A program made the translations under genes and the position numbers. A stretch of DNA of 64,000 nucleotides from Pseudomonadota bacterium (lineage in GTDB: Bacteria > Desulfobacterota > Desulfovibrionia > Desulfovibrionales > Desulfovibrionaceae), in the NCBI GenBank assembly GCA_023403845.1, contig JAEYDL010000015.1, forward strand, positions 3,656 to 67,655, in the 5' to 3' direction. A model generated the notes under the pieces. It was not told the origin of the DNA and did no database searches. It worked only from the letters and a program-made list of their open reading frames with translations. Position 1 is the stretch's first letter. Each line of letters begins with the position of its first letter. This document shows positions 1 through 8,729 of this stretch, piece after piece.

Positions 1-726
1 TCCGTCCGCAGTGGCCTGAGCCACGGCCCGGATGAGGACAGCATCGCCTTCGGCCTGATTTTTCTTGGCCTGCAGCAGGCCTTCGGATTCGGCTATGGCT
101 GCGGCCTTGGCCCCCTCGGCCATATTGATCTTGGCCTGCATTTCACCTTCGGACTGCGCGATCATGGCCCGTTTTTCCCGCTCGGCCCGCATCTGTTTTT
201 CCATGGCCTGCATGACTCCGGCAGGAGGCGTGATATCCCGGATTTCGTAGCGCAGAACCTTGATCCCCCAGGGTTCGGTGGCTACGTCGAGGGCGGAGAT
301 CACTTCCTGATTGATGGCGTTGCGCTCTTCGAACGTGCGGTCAAGTTCAAGTTTGCCGATGGCGGAGCGCAGGGCCGTCTGCGCGAGCTGGACGGAACCG
401 ACCATGTAGTTGCTGATGCCGTAGGCGGATTTTTCGGGATTGATGACCTGAAGATACAGAATGCCGTCGATATCGACGCTGACGTTGTCCTTGGTGATGC
501 AGGTCTGTTTGGGAACGTCCAGAACATCTTCCTTCAGGGAGCGGCGGTAGGCCACTGTATCAATAAAGGGCACAAGGACGTGGAATCCTGCATACAGTAC
601 GGCATGGAACTTGCCGAGGCGTTCGATGACGACGGCCTGCTTGTTGGGCACGATCAGTGCTGTCTTGTACAGGACAAGGACGATGAGCAGAGCAAGCAGA
701 CCGAGAACGATGAGGGATGATGGCAT
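1..726 (-). CDS. qmcA: SPFH/stomatin-like membrane protein (QmcA family), C-terminus outside window
   Basis: An open frame runs from an ATG at 726 to the window edge, giving 242 residues with no stop. Residues about 4-22 form one N-terminal membrane anchor. Then comes an SPFH/band-7 domain (about 23-190; the stretch VPNKQAVVIERLGKF is typical of stomatin/QmcA), then an Ala/Glu-rich coiled-coil start with repeated AEG/SEG units. Family members build large oligomeric cages on the membrane and are linked to quality control through the FtsH protease. NfeD lies 25 bases upstream on the same strand, the classic nfeD-qmcA pairing. The exact role here is inferred from the family and this neighbour. 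Confidence 0.9.
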   Translation of the reverse strand, partial: MPSSLIVLGLLALLIVLVLYKTALIVPNKQAVVIERLGKFHAVLYAGFHVLVPFIDTVAYRRSLKEDVLDVPKQTCITKDNVSVDIDGILYLQVINPEKSAYGISNYMVGSVQLAQTALRSAIGKLELDRTFEERNAINQEVISALDVATEPWGIKVLRYEIRDITPPAGVMQAMEKQMRAEREKRAMIAQSEGEMQAKINMAEGAKAAAIAESEGLLQAKKNQAEGDAVLIRAVAQATADG

Positions 727-751
727 GAACGTATCCTTTATGTTTGTCCAG

Positions 752-1210
752 TCAGGCGGAGACTCTTTCAACATGGAACGTCAGATCGTCGTCAGGAAGG
801 CTGCTCAGGATGCGCACGGTTGCGCCTGCCGGGATGGTGGTATCTGCCACTGCCCGCCAGAAGCTCCCGCCGAAGGCAATTTCGCCGATGACGCCCGGTT
901 CAAGAGGTTGGGTGACGGAGGCGAGCCTGCCCGCATAGAGAGGCCGGCCGGCCTCCGCTTCCGTTCCTGATGGGGCGGGGCGGAAATTGCCCCGGAATGT
1001 TTTGACCAGCGTGGCGCGCAGCAGGACGAGGGAGGCGACGGAGACGATGCAGAACGTCGTCAGAGAAACGACAAGACTGTCCTGCATGAGGGAAGCAAGA
1101 CCCGCCGCCCATGCTCCCAGTCCGAAAAAGGCCATGACGAAAACGGGAGAAAACAGTTCCGCAAGGAAAAGGGCGACTCCAATTGCGAACCAGATCATGG
1201 GGGCGAGCAT
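752..1210 (-). CDS. NfeD family membrane protein
   Basis: A 152-residue protein starting at the ATG at 1210; longer frames upstream cross the intergenic gap and lack a ribosome site. Three hydrophobic segments (about 5-20, 24-42 and 47-65) are followed by a soluble C-terminal half (about 90-150) whose Gly-rich beta pattern (GVIGEIAFGG) matches the OB-fold of the short NfeD class (YbbK/YqiJ type). Such proteins partner with the SPFH protein encoded 25 bases downstream and are thought to help assemble or regulate the stomatin complex. This short form has no ClpP-like protease domain. Family identity is firm; the physiological role is not known. Confidence 0.88.
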   Translation of the reverse strand: MLAPMIWFAIGVALFLAELFSPVFVMAFFGLGAWAAGLASLMQDSLVVSLTTFCIVSVASLVLLRATLVKTFRGNFRPAPSGTEAEAGRPLYAGRLASVTQPLEPGVIGEIAFGGSFWRAVADTTIPAGATVRILSSLPDDDLTFHVERVSA

Positions 1211-1244
1211 GCGGACTCCTTTGTGGATGGGGCAGAGTGGGACG

Positions 1245-1724
1245 TCAGCCCAGCGTACGCTCGGTGTATTCGGCGAAATTATAGGTGGATTGCGTGTGGT
1301 GCTCCTCTTTGTACAAAGTGGAGGAGATGATATAGTCCGCCGTCGCCACGTTGCAGGCCGTGGGCACGTTGTAGAGATTCGAGATTCGGAGCAGAGCCTT
1401 GACGTCCACGTCATGGGGTTGCGCCTGCATGGGATCCCAGAAGAAGATCAGAACGTCTATCTTTCCTTCCGCGATGCGTGCGCCCATTTGCAGATCTCCG
1501 CCCAGCGGACCCGATTTCAGCTTTTCCAGGCGACATTGCGCAAAGGTTTCCCCCAGTTTTTCCCGGAGAGCCTCTTCCACGAGACGCCCTGTCGTTCCGG
1601 TACAGGTCAGGTCGTGCCCCAGCAATGCGGAGGCATGATCGCGAACCCACTGAACAAGCGCCTTTTTGCAGTTGTCATGCGCCACAAGGGCGATCTTGTG
1701 TCGGAACGTCTGAGAGTCAGCCAT
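1245..1724 (-). CDS. mgsA: methylglyoxal synthase
   Basis: This 159-residue protein converts dihydroxyacetone phosphate to methylglyoxal and phosphate, a cytoplasmic bypass that relieves sugar-phosphate stress. The phosphate-binding TGTTGR lies at 42-47, the catalytic-Asp segment GGDLQ at 75-79 (Asp77), and HDVDVKAL at 104-111; PTACNVATAD follows at 121-130. Length matches the family. The start at 1724 follows a G-run ribosome site a few bases upstream. It sits 34 bases before nfeD on the same strand, so it may be cotranscribed with nfeD and the SPFH gene. A frame of about 30 more residues exists upstream but is not needed for the fold. Confidence 0.95.
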   Translation of the reverse strand: MADSQTFRHKIALVAHDNCKKALVQWVRDHASALLGHDLTCTGTTGRLVEEALREKLGETFAQCRLEKLKSGPLGGDLQMGARIAEGKIDVLIFFWDPMQAQPHDVDVKALLRISNLYNVPTACNVATADYIISSTLYKEEHHTQSTYNFAEYTERTLG

Positions 1725-1834
1725 GAGATACCCCCGAAAAGCGTCGTGGAAAACGGTCATAAGCAGTGGGAAACAGCATAGCAGGGGCGGAATCGGTTGT
1801 ATAGCGCCCTGATGCAAGGGAACTTCGGCCCATC

Positions 1835-2245
1835 TCAGTTTTCTTCACCGGGGAGCCATTGGAGCCAGATGTTCCGGTTGCGCGGTCCGTCTCCTTCATA
1901 CAGGTAGATGCTTTGCCAGGTCCCGAGTCGAAGGGTTCCGTCTTCCACGAGCACAAGCAGAGATGAACCCATGAGCGATGCCTTGATATGCGCATCGCTG
2001 TTGCCTTCGGCATGGCGATAGGCGTCCGAGCGGGGAGCGAGACGCCCGAAAAAGGCCGTCATGTCCCTGACTACGTCGGGATCGGCTCCCTCGTTGATGG
2101 TCAGACCGCATGTCGTATGCGGGCAGTAGAGAACAAGTGCGCCGTTTTGGCGGTTGGCCGTGTGGTTTTGAACATGTTTTTTCACCCTGGCCGTAATGTC
2201 GATCATCTCTTCCCGGCAGGAAGTCGTGACGGACAGAATCTGCAT
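1835..2245 (-). CDS. YjbQ / UPF0047 family protein
   Basis: A 136-residue protein with the full UPF0047 signature: PHTTCGLTINE at 42-52, HAEGNSDAHIKAS at 78-90, and the closing SSLLVLVEDGTLRLGTWQSI region. The conserved His/Cys/Asp set suggests a metal or phosphate site. E. coli YjbQ has weak thiamine-phosphate synthase activity in suppression experiments, but the natural substrate is unsettled. The start at 2245 has a GGAG site about 6 bases upstream; the longer upstream frame runs into the divergent cinA promoter region and is unlikely to be used. It lies 110 bases before mgsA on the same strand. Confidence 0.88.
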   Translation of the reverse strand: MQILSVTTSCREEMIDITARVKKHVQNHTANRQNGALVLYCPHTTCGLTINEGADPDVVRDMTAFFGRLAPRSDAYRHAEGNSDAHIKASLMGSSLLVLVEDGTLRLGTWQSIYLYEGDGPRNRNIWLQWLPGEEN

Positions 2246-2439
2246 GGATTTTCTCCGACATTTTTTCATGCGTTTTTTCATGAAGGAAAAACGCGTACCG
2301 CGTGAATCCTTCTGAGATGCCGAACAGGGGCTGAATCTCGTTCCTGTCAGGGCAAGGGCCTGAAGACGTTTATGGTAGGGGGAATCGATCGCAAGGGCAA
2401 CGCAAAAGACGAAGGTCCGAGGGACGAACCACCTCTGGC

Positions 2440-2478
2440 GCAATCCGGCGGAGAAGTATATCTTGAGCGCCGGATTGC
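2440..2478. repeat. 11-bp perfect inverted repeat upstream of cinA
   Basis: GCAATCCGGCG at 2440-2450 is repeated in inverted form at 2468-2478 across a 17-base spacer. It ends about 13 bases before the cinA Shine-Dalgarno site at 2491. It could fold as a hairpin in the cinA leader or bind a dimeric regulator. No T-run follows, so it is not a terminator. Confidence 0.6.
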
Positions 2479-2503
2479 AGAATAACGCCGCAGGAGGGCG
2501 GAC

Positions 2504-3811
2504 ATGAATGCAGAAATTATTTCCGTCGGCACAGAGCTGCTGCTTGGGCATACGGTCAATACGGATACGGTTTTTGTCGCGCGGGAGTTGTCGGCCATCG
2601 GCATCAACCTGCTTTTTTCCTGTATCGTCGGGGATAATCCCGAGCGTTTGCGGGTGACCGTGGAGCAGGCCCTGGAGCGGAGCGATCTCGTAATCACAAC
2701 CGGGGGGCTTGGCCCCACGGATGACGACCTGACCAAGGAAACCGTGGCCAGAGCCGCCGGAGTACGGCTTGTTCTGGATGCCGGTTCCCTAAAGCGTCTT
2801 GAAGCCTATTTTTCCGGAAGATCCATGAGCGGCAATCAGGTCAGGCAGGCCATGCTGCCTGAAGGTTGTACCGTTTTTGCCAATGACAGAGGGACTGCTC
2901 CCGGGTGCGGCTTCAGAACCGCTGGAGGAAAGCTCGTGGTCATGCTGCCCGGTCCTCCCTCCGAACTTGTTCCCATGCTGAAGGGACAGGCAGTACCTTT
3001 TCTGATGGGCATGGGAGAGGGCATCATTCGATCAAAAATGATCCGGACGTTCGGAATAGGGGAGGGGGCTGCGGCGGAAAAGCTGGCTGATCTGACCGGC
3101 AATGCCAATCCCACGGTGGCCACCTACGCATCCGATACGGAGATGTTCGTGCGCGTTACGGCCAAGGCGGCAACTTCCGAGGAAGCTGAAAGGATGTGCG
3201 TCCCTGTGGTGAAGACGGTCCGGGAGCGGCTCGGCGATGTGGTATACGGCATCGATGTGGACAATCTGGAGAGCGTCGTCGTTCAAGAACTCATGCGGCG
3301 TGATTTGTGCCTGTCAACTGCGGAATCCTGCACAGGAGGTCTGCTCGCCAAGCGCTTGACGGACATTCCCGGAGCATCATCGGTATTTCATATGGGCGTC
3401 GTGACATATGCCAATGAAATAAAGGCACTGCTGCTTGATGTGCCCGAGATGATGCTGCGTGAATACGGCGCGGTCAGCGAACCGGTAGCCCGGGCCATGG
3501 CTGAGGGCATACGTCGTCGTTTCGGCAGGGGACTCGGTGTGGGTATCACCGGTGTGGCCGGTCCCGCGGGCGGGACGCCCGAAAAGCCCGTGGGACTCAT
3601 CTATCTGGCCTTGAGCGATGGCCGGAGCACATGGGTGCGCAGAATGAATCCCCCTGCCCGGGTTCATGGGCGGAGCTGGTTGCGCGAGCGGGCCGTCAGT
3701 AATGCGCTGGACATGGTCAGGCGTTATCTTCTGGAATTGCCCATGTTGCGGTGTTCGATCTTTTCAGCGGACGGTATAAGGAGTGATCTGGAGGCTGAGG
3801 ACAATTCGTGA
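2504..3811 (+). CDS. cinA: CinA-family protein (MoCF-like domain plus PncC nicotinamide-nucleotide amidase domain)
   Basis: This 435-residue protein has the standard two-domain CinA layout. The N-terminal molybdopterin-binding-like domain (about 3-170) starts MNAEIISVGTELLLG and carries TTGGLGPTDDD. The C-terminal PncC domain (about 260-415) carries STAESCTGGLLA. The C-terminal part deamidates nicotinamide mononucleotide to nicotinate mononucleotide for pyridine-nucleotide recycling; the N-terminal part is an ADP-ribose pyrophosphatase in some homologues. An AGGAGG site at 2491 fixes the start. It is divergent from the yjbQ-like gene and appears monocistronic, with a strong bidirectional terminator at 3945-3981. 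Confidence 0.93.
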   Translation: MNAEIISVGTELLLGHTVNTDTVFVARELSAIGINLLFSCIVGDNPERLRVTVEQALERSDLVITTGGLGPTDDDLTKETVARAAGVRLVLDAGSLKRLEAYFSGRSMSGNQVRQAMLPEGCTVFANDRGTAPGCGFRTAGGKLVVMLPGPPSELVPMLKGQAVPFLMGMGEGIIRSKMIRTFGIGEGAAAEKLADLTGNANPTVATYASDTEMFVRVTAKAATSEEAERMCVPVVKTVRERLGDVVYGIDVDNLESVVVQELMRRDLCLSTAESCTGGLLAKRLTDIPGASSVFHMGVVTYANEIKALLLDVPEMMLREYGAVSEPVARAMAEGIRRRFGRGLGVGITGVAGPAGGTPEKPVGLIYLALSDGRSTWVRRMNPPARVHGRSWLRERAVSNALDMVRRYLLELPMLRCSIFSADGIRSDLEAEDNS

Positions 3812-3944
3812 TGCAAGACGAGCGCGTTTCTAGGCAGACATGACTGACCTTGCCGGAGAATTGCTGCGAATTCAGCCCAGAACATTTTTTTGCAGGAGAA
3901 CCCGAGGGCTTTATCCCGCGGGGGAAAGAGATTCAAAGCGAGGT

Positions 3945-3981
3945 ACGTAAAAAGCCGGAACTATGTTCCGGCTTTTTACGT
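3945..3981. terminator. bidirectional rho-independent terminator with 17-bp perfect stem
   Basis: Two 17-base arms (3945-3961 and 3965-3981) pair perfectly around the loop TAT. The arm ends are A-rich and T-rich, so the hairpin is followed by U-runs on either strand. It serves cinA on the plus strand and the 57-codon gene on the minus strand. Confidence 0.9.
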
Positions 3982-4006
3982 TTCGCGAAAGAGAATTGCC
4001 CGCAGG

Positions 4007-4180
4007 TCACGAAGCTGCGATGAGGAAGGCCGCCACGACCAGCCAGCAGCCGCCCACGATACGGAACAGAAAATGGTATTGCCTGGGAATTTTCGGCAAT
4101 TTCCCAAACAGAAAGCCGAAAGCCGGAATACAGCTGCAAACGAGGATAGCCAACCACATATTGGGCGAGATTTCCGACAT
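4007..4180 (-). CDS. small two-helix membrane protein, hypothetical
   Basis: A 57-codon frame from ATG at 4180 to TGA at 4007. The start is preceded by a strong GGGGGA ribosome site about 6 bases upstream, and the gene ends just before the terminator at 3945-3981, so it forms a plausible complete transcription unit. The product has two hydrophobic segments (about 8-27 and 40-56) joined by a basic loop (KLPKIPRQYHFLFR). I do not recognise a family. The short length leaves some risk of chance, but the ribosome site, membrane-protein composition and terminator together make it more likely real than not. Confidence 0.6.
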   Translation of the reverse strand: MSEISPNMWLAILVCSCIPAFGFLFGKLPKIPRQYHFLFRIVGGCWLVVAAFLIAAS

Positions 4181-4668
4181 GATTCCCCCTGATAGGTACG
4201 CTTTGCATTATGAAAGGCCCCATCATGGGCCTGTCCTCAGGCAGATATATACGCCCGATACCCAAACGGCAAGAGGCAGAAGATTGATGGCCGTGAACGG
4301 TTTTTCTGTACAAGAAATGTCGTATGGAATTGATATGCGAAACATATTTTTCAATACATGGGAAGAAACTTGACATATCACAAAGTAGGGACAGGGGAGG
4401 CGTTCTTTTCCCGGCCATTTTTGGGGGGACGATCATGTTTTTTCGACATTTCAAGCGAAGAAAAACGAACCAAGGGTTTGTGCACAGTTATGCGGAACAG
4501 CATACTGGATTTGAAGATGCCGCCAGAGCGACAGGGCATATTGCACTCCGGCAGAGTCCTTGAGGTCGCCGGGGCTTTTGGGGTTTCGGTGGAATGTTTG
4601 ATGAAACCGTTTTAGCGGTGAGAGCTTCTCATGGAGAATGGGTCAAATGATTTTCCGGTTTTCCTGTT
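4181..4668. other. intergenic region, no supported gene
   Basis: This stretch of 488 bases lies between two minus-strand genes. Short open frames on the plus strand lack ribosome sites and recognisable composition. It probably holds the promoter of the 57-residue membrane protein (a TATATA-like box lies near 4245 on the minus strand). I see no repeat or RNA gene. Confidence 0.5.
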
Positions 4669-5943
4669 TCAGGAAGAGGCACTTTTCTTGTGTACTCTGA
4701 AAATGACGTGCTCCAGCATAATGACGGTCAGAGTTCCCATGATGAATCCGTTGCCGATGATTGGACGCAGCAGGGCAGGCAAATGCTCCCAGGTCGAGGT
4801 CGGAGCAAAGGCGATGAACAGACCCGTCATGAGAGGGAGGCCGACGATGATTCCGGAATTGAAATCCGTGACGCATTGTTCCGCTGTCAGCATGGAGAGG
4901 CCGCTCGCCAGCTGGGATGCCATGAGATAGAGCAGCAGAGCCCCCATGACGGCATTGGGAATTGCGTTGAGTATGACTGCCGCCTGGGGAATGAAGGCAC
5001 AGGCGATCAGTGCCAGACCGGCAGGGAGCAGCGTATATCGGGACGCGCATCCCGTAGCCGCGACGATCCCGGCACTCATGGAAAAATCGACAGGGCCGAT
5101 GACGCCCAGACTCCCTGCCGCGATGTTTCCCAGACCCTGCATGCCGGTACCGAGCTTGATGCGCCGGTCCATGTCCGGTACACGCAACATGTGTCCCAGA
5201 GCCTCGATGGAACCCAGTTCGTTGATGATGAGAGCCAGAAAGCAAAATAAGAAACAGAGAATTGTTCCAAAGTCGAATACGGGTGCGGCAATGAACAGGT
5301 TCAGACCTTCTGCGTTGCCGATTTCGGCCAGTTGAGGAAGACCGAAAACTGCGAAGTAGGCTGCGCATCCACCGGCTATGCCGCATGGGATAGTCATGGA
5401 TTTCCATATTCCCGGCAGGACCTTGTTGCAGAGTACGAGAGCCAGAACCACGATCAGCGCAAAGAACAGATGGAAGACGGGATGTTCAGGATCTGGAAAC
5501 GATAATCGCAGAATGGTGGGGGCGAGTGTGAAGGCGATGAGCATCAGAATGACGGTGATGATGCGGGGTGTGAAAAAGAAACGAATGCGCGACAGACAGC
5601 CGCTATAGGCCAGAAAGGCAAGGACAAGACCGCCAAGGCAGATGGAGGTGTAGATGGCCTCTACGCCCGCCGCCACCGAGGCCAGAAGCGCTACCAGAAG
5701 CGCTGTAGCCGGACCGACAACCAACGGAAGCCGATGTCCGATCAATACCTGAAGTATGGTTACCCCTCCCATGAGGGCGAGCAGCTTGCGCATGTACCAC
5801 ATGTGGGCCGCTGCATCCGGATAGTGAAGTCTGGCCACCACGATGCCCATGATGATTACGCATGGCAACAGAATGATGAACCATTGCACGCCATATAGCA
5901 GCAACGGTCCCGCCTTCGGCATGTCGTCCAGTTCGTATTTCAT
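4669..5943 (-). CDS. NCS2-family nucleobase/xanthine:cation permease
   Basis: A 424-residue inner-membrane protein with about 12-14 hydrophobic segments. It has the nucleobase-cation-symporter-2 features: a GPATALLVAL segment after TM2-3, the NELGSIEALG helix that replaces the E-x-x-G-D core motif, and a GPVDFSMSAGIVAATG segment equivalent to the conserved substrate-site loop. Family members import uracil, xanthine or uric acid with protons or sodium. The motif differs from UraA (found separately at 31846), so a purine substrate is possible, but this is inference. The start ATG at 5943 opens a clean frame. It stands alone, facing away from the D-2-hydroxyacid dehydrogenase gene. Confidence 0.85.
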   Translation of the reverse strand: MKYELDDMPKAGPLLLYGVQWFIILLPCVIIMGIVVARLHYPDAAAHMWYMRKLLALMGGVTILQVLIGHRLPLVVGPATALLVALLASVAAGVEAIYTSICLGGLVLAFLAYSGCLSRIRFFFTPRIITVILMLIAFTLAPTILRLSFPDPEHPVFHLFFALIVVLALVLCNKVLPGIWKSMTIPCGIAGGCAAYFAVFGLPQLAEIGNAEGLNLFIAAPVFDFGTILCFLFCFLALIINELGSIEALGHMLRVPDMDRRIKLGTGMQGLGNIAAGSLGVIGPVDFSMSAGIVAATGCASRYTLLPAGLALIACAFIPQAAVILNAIPNAVMGALLLYLMASQLASGLSMLTAEQCVTDFNSGIIVGLPLMTGLFIAFAPTSTWEHLPALLRPIIGNGFIMGTLTVIMLEHVIFRVHKKSASS

Positions 5944-6513
5944 TGAATTGTCCGTACTGATTATGGGAGGGAGAATGACCGGAGCATAGCAGGAAGCATG
6001 ATGCTTGTCATGTCGGTGAGCTGGTTCAGCGAATGGAGGTCGGTTGGCAGACTGATTCGAGATACCCGATATGCCCTTCCTTCAACCCTCGTTGGGGTAT
6101 CCCGCTGCGTTGAGCCCTGACAGGGGCCTGCTGCACCGGGGGGGCTTTTCGTAATATCCCAGAAGACTGTGCGAGCTGTGCCGCACCCCAGCAGACTTGA
6201 GTAGGGAGGCCGGACGCAATACTCTCACCACCGTGAGCATTTTTTGCTTGAGCAGAAAGGGCAGGAATCTTGAAATCATACAGGAGATTGTAAAGAATAA
6301 ATGTGAGAGAACCTTTTAAAGTAAATATGTTAGTGAGGCATAGTACGATAAATCATATAGTAAATATAAGACATGCAATATTTGCCATAGGCATTATTGT
6401 TTGTATAGGCTGAAAAGCCGTATGTGTATTGATATGTCATGCTTTTCATGCGGTATGAATTGAGGTGTATTTCTGTAATAACATTTTGGATATATTGAAT
6501 TTGGAGAAAGGAT
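5944..6513. other. A+T-rich divergent intergenic region
   Basis: These 570 bases separate the permease from the dehydrogenase gene. The part from about 6285 to 6510 is clearly richer in A and T than its surroundings, with scattered TATA-like stretches. It should contain promoters for both flanking genes, but I cannot place a convincing -35/-10 pair. A 65-codon minus frame at 6082-6279 has no recognisable similarity and is not called. Confidence 0.5.
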
Positions 6514-7488
6514 ATGAAAATTGCCGCATTCGAAATACGGGAATGGGAAGAACGAGACTTTCGTAATGCCGATGATTCCGGCAAATATGAACTTCGGCTG
6601 GATAACGGCCCTCTGACGGCCGAAGCCGCGGAGACCCTTGACGGTTTTGACGCCGTTTCCGTTCTGGACAGTATTCTGGACGGAAACGTTCTGGATATCC
6701 TGAAACGGAAGGGGGTTCGTTTCATCACAACAAGGACGATCGGTTATGACCGCATTGATGTGGCGTACGCAAAGTCTTTGGGAATACGGGTGGCCAACGC
6801 AAGCTATCCTCCCGATAGCGTGGCGGAATTTGCCATTATGCTTATGCTCCTGTGCTTACGCCGTTACAAGGCGTCTCTCTATCGCGTTGCGACAAATGAC
6901 TATTCCTTGCGGGGACTGACGGGCAGAGAGCTGGGCAAGATGACTGTGGGAGTCGTCGGAACCGGAGGAATAGGCGGCGCCGTCATCAGGCTGCTGGCCG
7001 GATTCGGCAGCAGGATTTTGGCGTGCGGGAGAAGTCGAAATGCGGAACTGGCCGCCTGCGCGGATTACGTCGAGCTGGATGCGTTGTTCCGGGAAAGCGA
7101 CCTGATAACATTCCATGTGCCTCTGACTGAGGAGACAAGACACATGGTTGACGATAGTTCCCTTGCCATGATGAAGGATGGCGTAATTCTCATCAATACG
7201 GCTCGAGGCGAACTCATGAGGACGGAAACGCTGATTTCTGGCATCGAGACGCAGAAGATAGGCGCGCTCGGACTGGATGTCTTTGAGGGGGAACAGGGCA
7301 TTTACCATCGTTATCGGGCCACGGACATCCTGACCAACCGCAATATGGCCTACCTGAGACAATTTCCCAATGTGACCATGACGCAGCATATGGCCTTTTT
7401 TACTGAAACGGATATCAGTTCCATGGTACTGGGTTCATTGGAAAATCTCCTTGCCATGTACGAGGGAGGAGAGGCCAGGGAATTGTAG
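6514..7488 (+). CDS. D-2-hydroxyacid dehydrogenase, VanH / D-lactate dehydrogenase type
   Basis: A 324-residue NAD-dependent dehydrogenase. The nucleotide-binding GVVGTGGIGG is at 146-155. The catalytic residues of the D-isomer family are present: Arg231 in TARGEL, Glu260 in DVFEGE, and His292 in TQHMAFFT. The TIGYDRID and NASYPPDSVAEFA segments resemble fermentative D-lactate dehydrogenases and VanH. It likely reduces pyruvate or another 2-oxo acid to the D-hydroxyacid. The ATG at 6514 follows GGAGAAAGG. No VanA/VanX-like ligase or dipeptidase is nearby, so a role in glycopeptide resistance is not supported. The A+T-rich leader hints at acquisition from elsewhere. Confidence 0.88.
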   Translation: MKIAAFEIREWEERDFRNADDSGKYELRLDNGPLTAEAAETLDGFDAVSVLDSILDGNVLDILKRKGVRFITTRTIGYDRIDVAYAKSLGIRVANASYPPDSVAEFAIMLMLLCLRRYKASLYRVATNDYSLRGLTGRELGKMTVGVVGTGGIGGAVIRLLAGFGSRILACGRSRNAELAACADYVELDALFRESDLITFHVPLTEETRHMVDDSSLAMMKDGVILINTARGELMRTETLISGIETQKIGALGLDVFEGEQGIYHRYRATDILTNRNMAYLRQFPNVTMTQHMAFFTETDISSMVLGSLENLLAMYEGGEAREL

Positions 7489-7782
7489 GAGCGATTGCCA
7501 GTTTCAGCTCGCTGGAAAGAAGCGGCGCTGAAACGAGCGTTCATATCAGAAGCAGGCATGCGTCCCGGACGGTCCCTGATTGTTTTGCCGTGGAATCTGG
7601 CGGAGGACTCCAGGCATGTCGGTGTCAAAGAGTCCGGGCATCAGATCATATTGTCAATACTGCCTGGATTATCTGGCAGTAAGGGAATTCAAGAATATTG
7701 CCGAACAGAACAGTTTGAGGCACCAGAATCTGAAGCCGAGACGCTTTGTGGAGATGAAACGGGGTCAGGATTTATATATAAA
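7489..7782. other. intergenic region without a supported gene
   Basis: About 290 bases lie between the dehydrogenase stop and the tRNA-Ser terminator. An 8-bp inverted repeat (GTTTCAGC with GCTGAAAC) spans about 7501-7534 but has no T-run after it. I see no credible gene. Confidence 0.45.
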
Positions 7783-7811
7783 AATGACCTGCTGAAACTC
7801 AGCAGGTCATT
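7783..7811 (-). terminator. terminator downstream of tRNA-Ser
   Basis: A 13-bp perfect hairpin (arms 7783-7795 and 7799-7811, loop AAC) lies directly after the tRNA 3' end on the minus strand and is followed there by a T-rich run. It may also act on plus-strand transcripts, since A/T-rich sequence flanks both sides. Confidence 0.85.
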
Positions 7812-7821
7812 AAAAAATTTC

Positions 7822-7911
7822 TGGCGGAGAGGGGGAGATTCGAACTCCCGATACCTTTCGGGTATACACGATTTCCAATCGTGCTCCTTCGGCCATCTCG
7901 GACACCTCTCC
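7822..7911 (-). tRNA. tRNA-Ser (anticodon GGA)
   Basis: Read on the minus strand, the 90-base segment begins GGAGAGG and ends CCTCTCC plus discriminator G and an encoded CCA. A 5-bp anticodon stem (CACGA/TCGTG) holds the loop TTGGAAA, giving anticodon GGA, which reads UCC and UCU serine codons. The long variable arm (TACCCGAAAGGTA) is typical of class II serine tRNAs, and the T loop GTTCGAATC is intact. A strong terminator follows. Confidence 0.97.
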
Positions 7912-8213
7912 GCGTGCAGCGATATATCTAGCGTAAACCGGGATGACTGGCAAGTCTTTTTTGCAGTTTTGTGGCGATTTCTTTTCTGTCATGCCTTTTC
8001 TTCGATCTTGTGGAGAGATATGCGGTTTTTCCATTTTTTGAGAAAACTCGGCGGAGATAGATACGGGCGATCAGGAGGCGCATTAGGGCGATAGCTGTGA
8101 AAACATATCGCCGCTTGCCCTGCAAGTGTGGGAAGAGGAATTCCCTTGCGCAGGATCGGGTGCATTTTTATAGTCCTTTTCCGGTGTGAAACACATTCTT
8201 GCGAGGAAAACCG

Positions 8214-8729
8214 ATGACGCAGACCATCTTCATGATTGGGGCCAGAGCGGCTGGCAAGACGACCCTTGGCAAGGCTCTGGCGCGGGCGCTTGGGTATCGA
8301 TTTGTAGATACCGATCTTTATATGCAGGATACGCTTGGCGTTACCGTAGCCGAAATTGTCGCGCATGAAGGATGGAAAGGGTTTCGCCTGCGGGAGGGAA
8401 CTGCCCTGCGTATGGCCACCGCGCCATCTACTGTTGTCGCCACAGGGGGAGGAATGGTCCTCAGGGAGGAGAATCGCCGTTTCATGCGTGAATCTGGCGT
8501 AGTCCTGTATCTGCATGCGCCGGCTGAGATACTGGGAGCCCGACTTGAAGCCGCACCGTGCGCCGACCAGAGACCCACGCTGACCGGGCGGCCTATTGCC
8601 GAGGAGATGGCGGACGTGCTCGCCGAACGGGAGCCGTTGTATCGGGAGACCGCGACGTACGTTCTTGACGCTACGGCTTCTCCTTCAGTCATTCTTGCCG
8701 AAGCCCGCCGGCTGCTACAGGCGGGCTGA
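8214..8729 (+). CDS. aroL: shikimate kinase (AroL-like)
   Basis: A 171-residue cytoplasmic enzyme that phosphorylates shikimate with ATP in the chorismate pathway. The Walker A GARAAGKTT is at 9-17, the shikimate-binding aspartates are in VDTDLY (Asp32, Asp34), Arg58 follows, ATGGG lies at 76-80, and the lid arginine is near RPTL at 120-123. The start MTQTIFMIG is close to E. coli AroL. The ATG at 8214 has a GCGAGG site about 7 bases upstream; an in-frame TTG at 8199 overlaps that site and is unlikely. The end overlaps the convergent AsmA-like gene by 15 bases. A second shikimate-pathway gene, aroE, is at 58670. Confidence 0.93.
   Translation: MTQTIFMIGARAAGKTTLGKALARALGYRFVDTDLYMQDTLGVTVAEIVAHEGWKGFRLREGTALRMATAPSTVVATGGGMVLREENRRFMRESGVVLYLHAPAEILGARLEAAPCADQRPTLTGRPIAEEMADVLAEREPLYRETATYVLDATASPSVILAEARRLLQAG

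Noticed and set aside
6082..6279. 65-codon minus-strand frame in the permease-dehydrogenase gap
   Set aside because: No ribosome site, no recognisable motif, and composition like random non-coding sequence.
6514..7488. Glycopeptide-resistance (van) cluster
   Set aside because: Only the VanH-like dehydrogenase is present; no D-Ala-D-Lac ligase or VanX-like dipeptidase is nearby.
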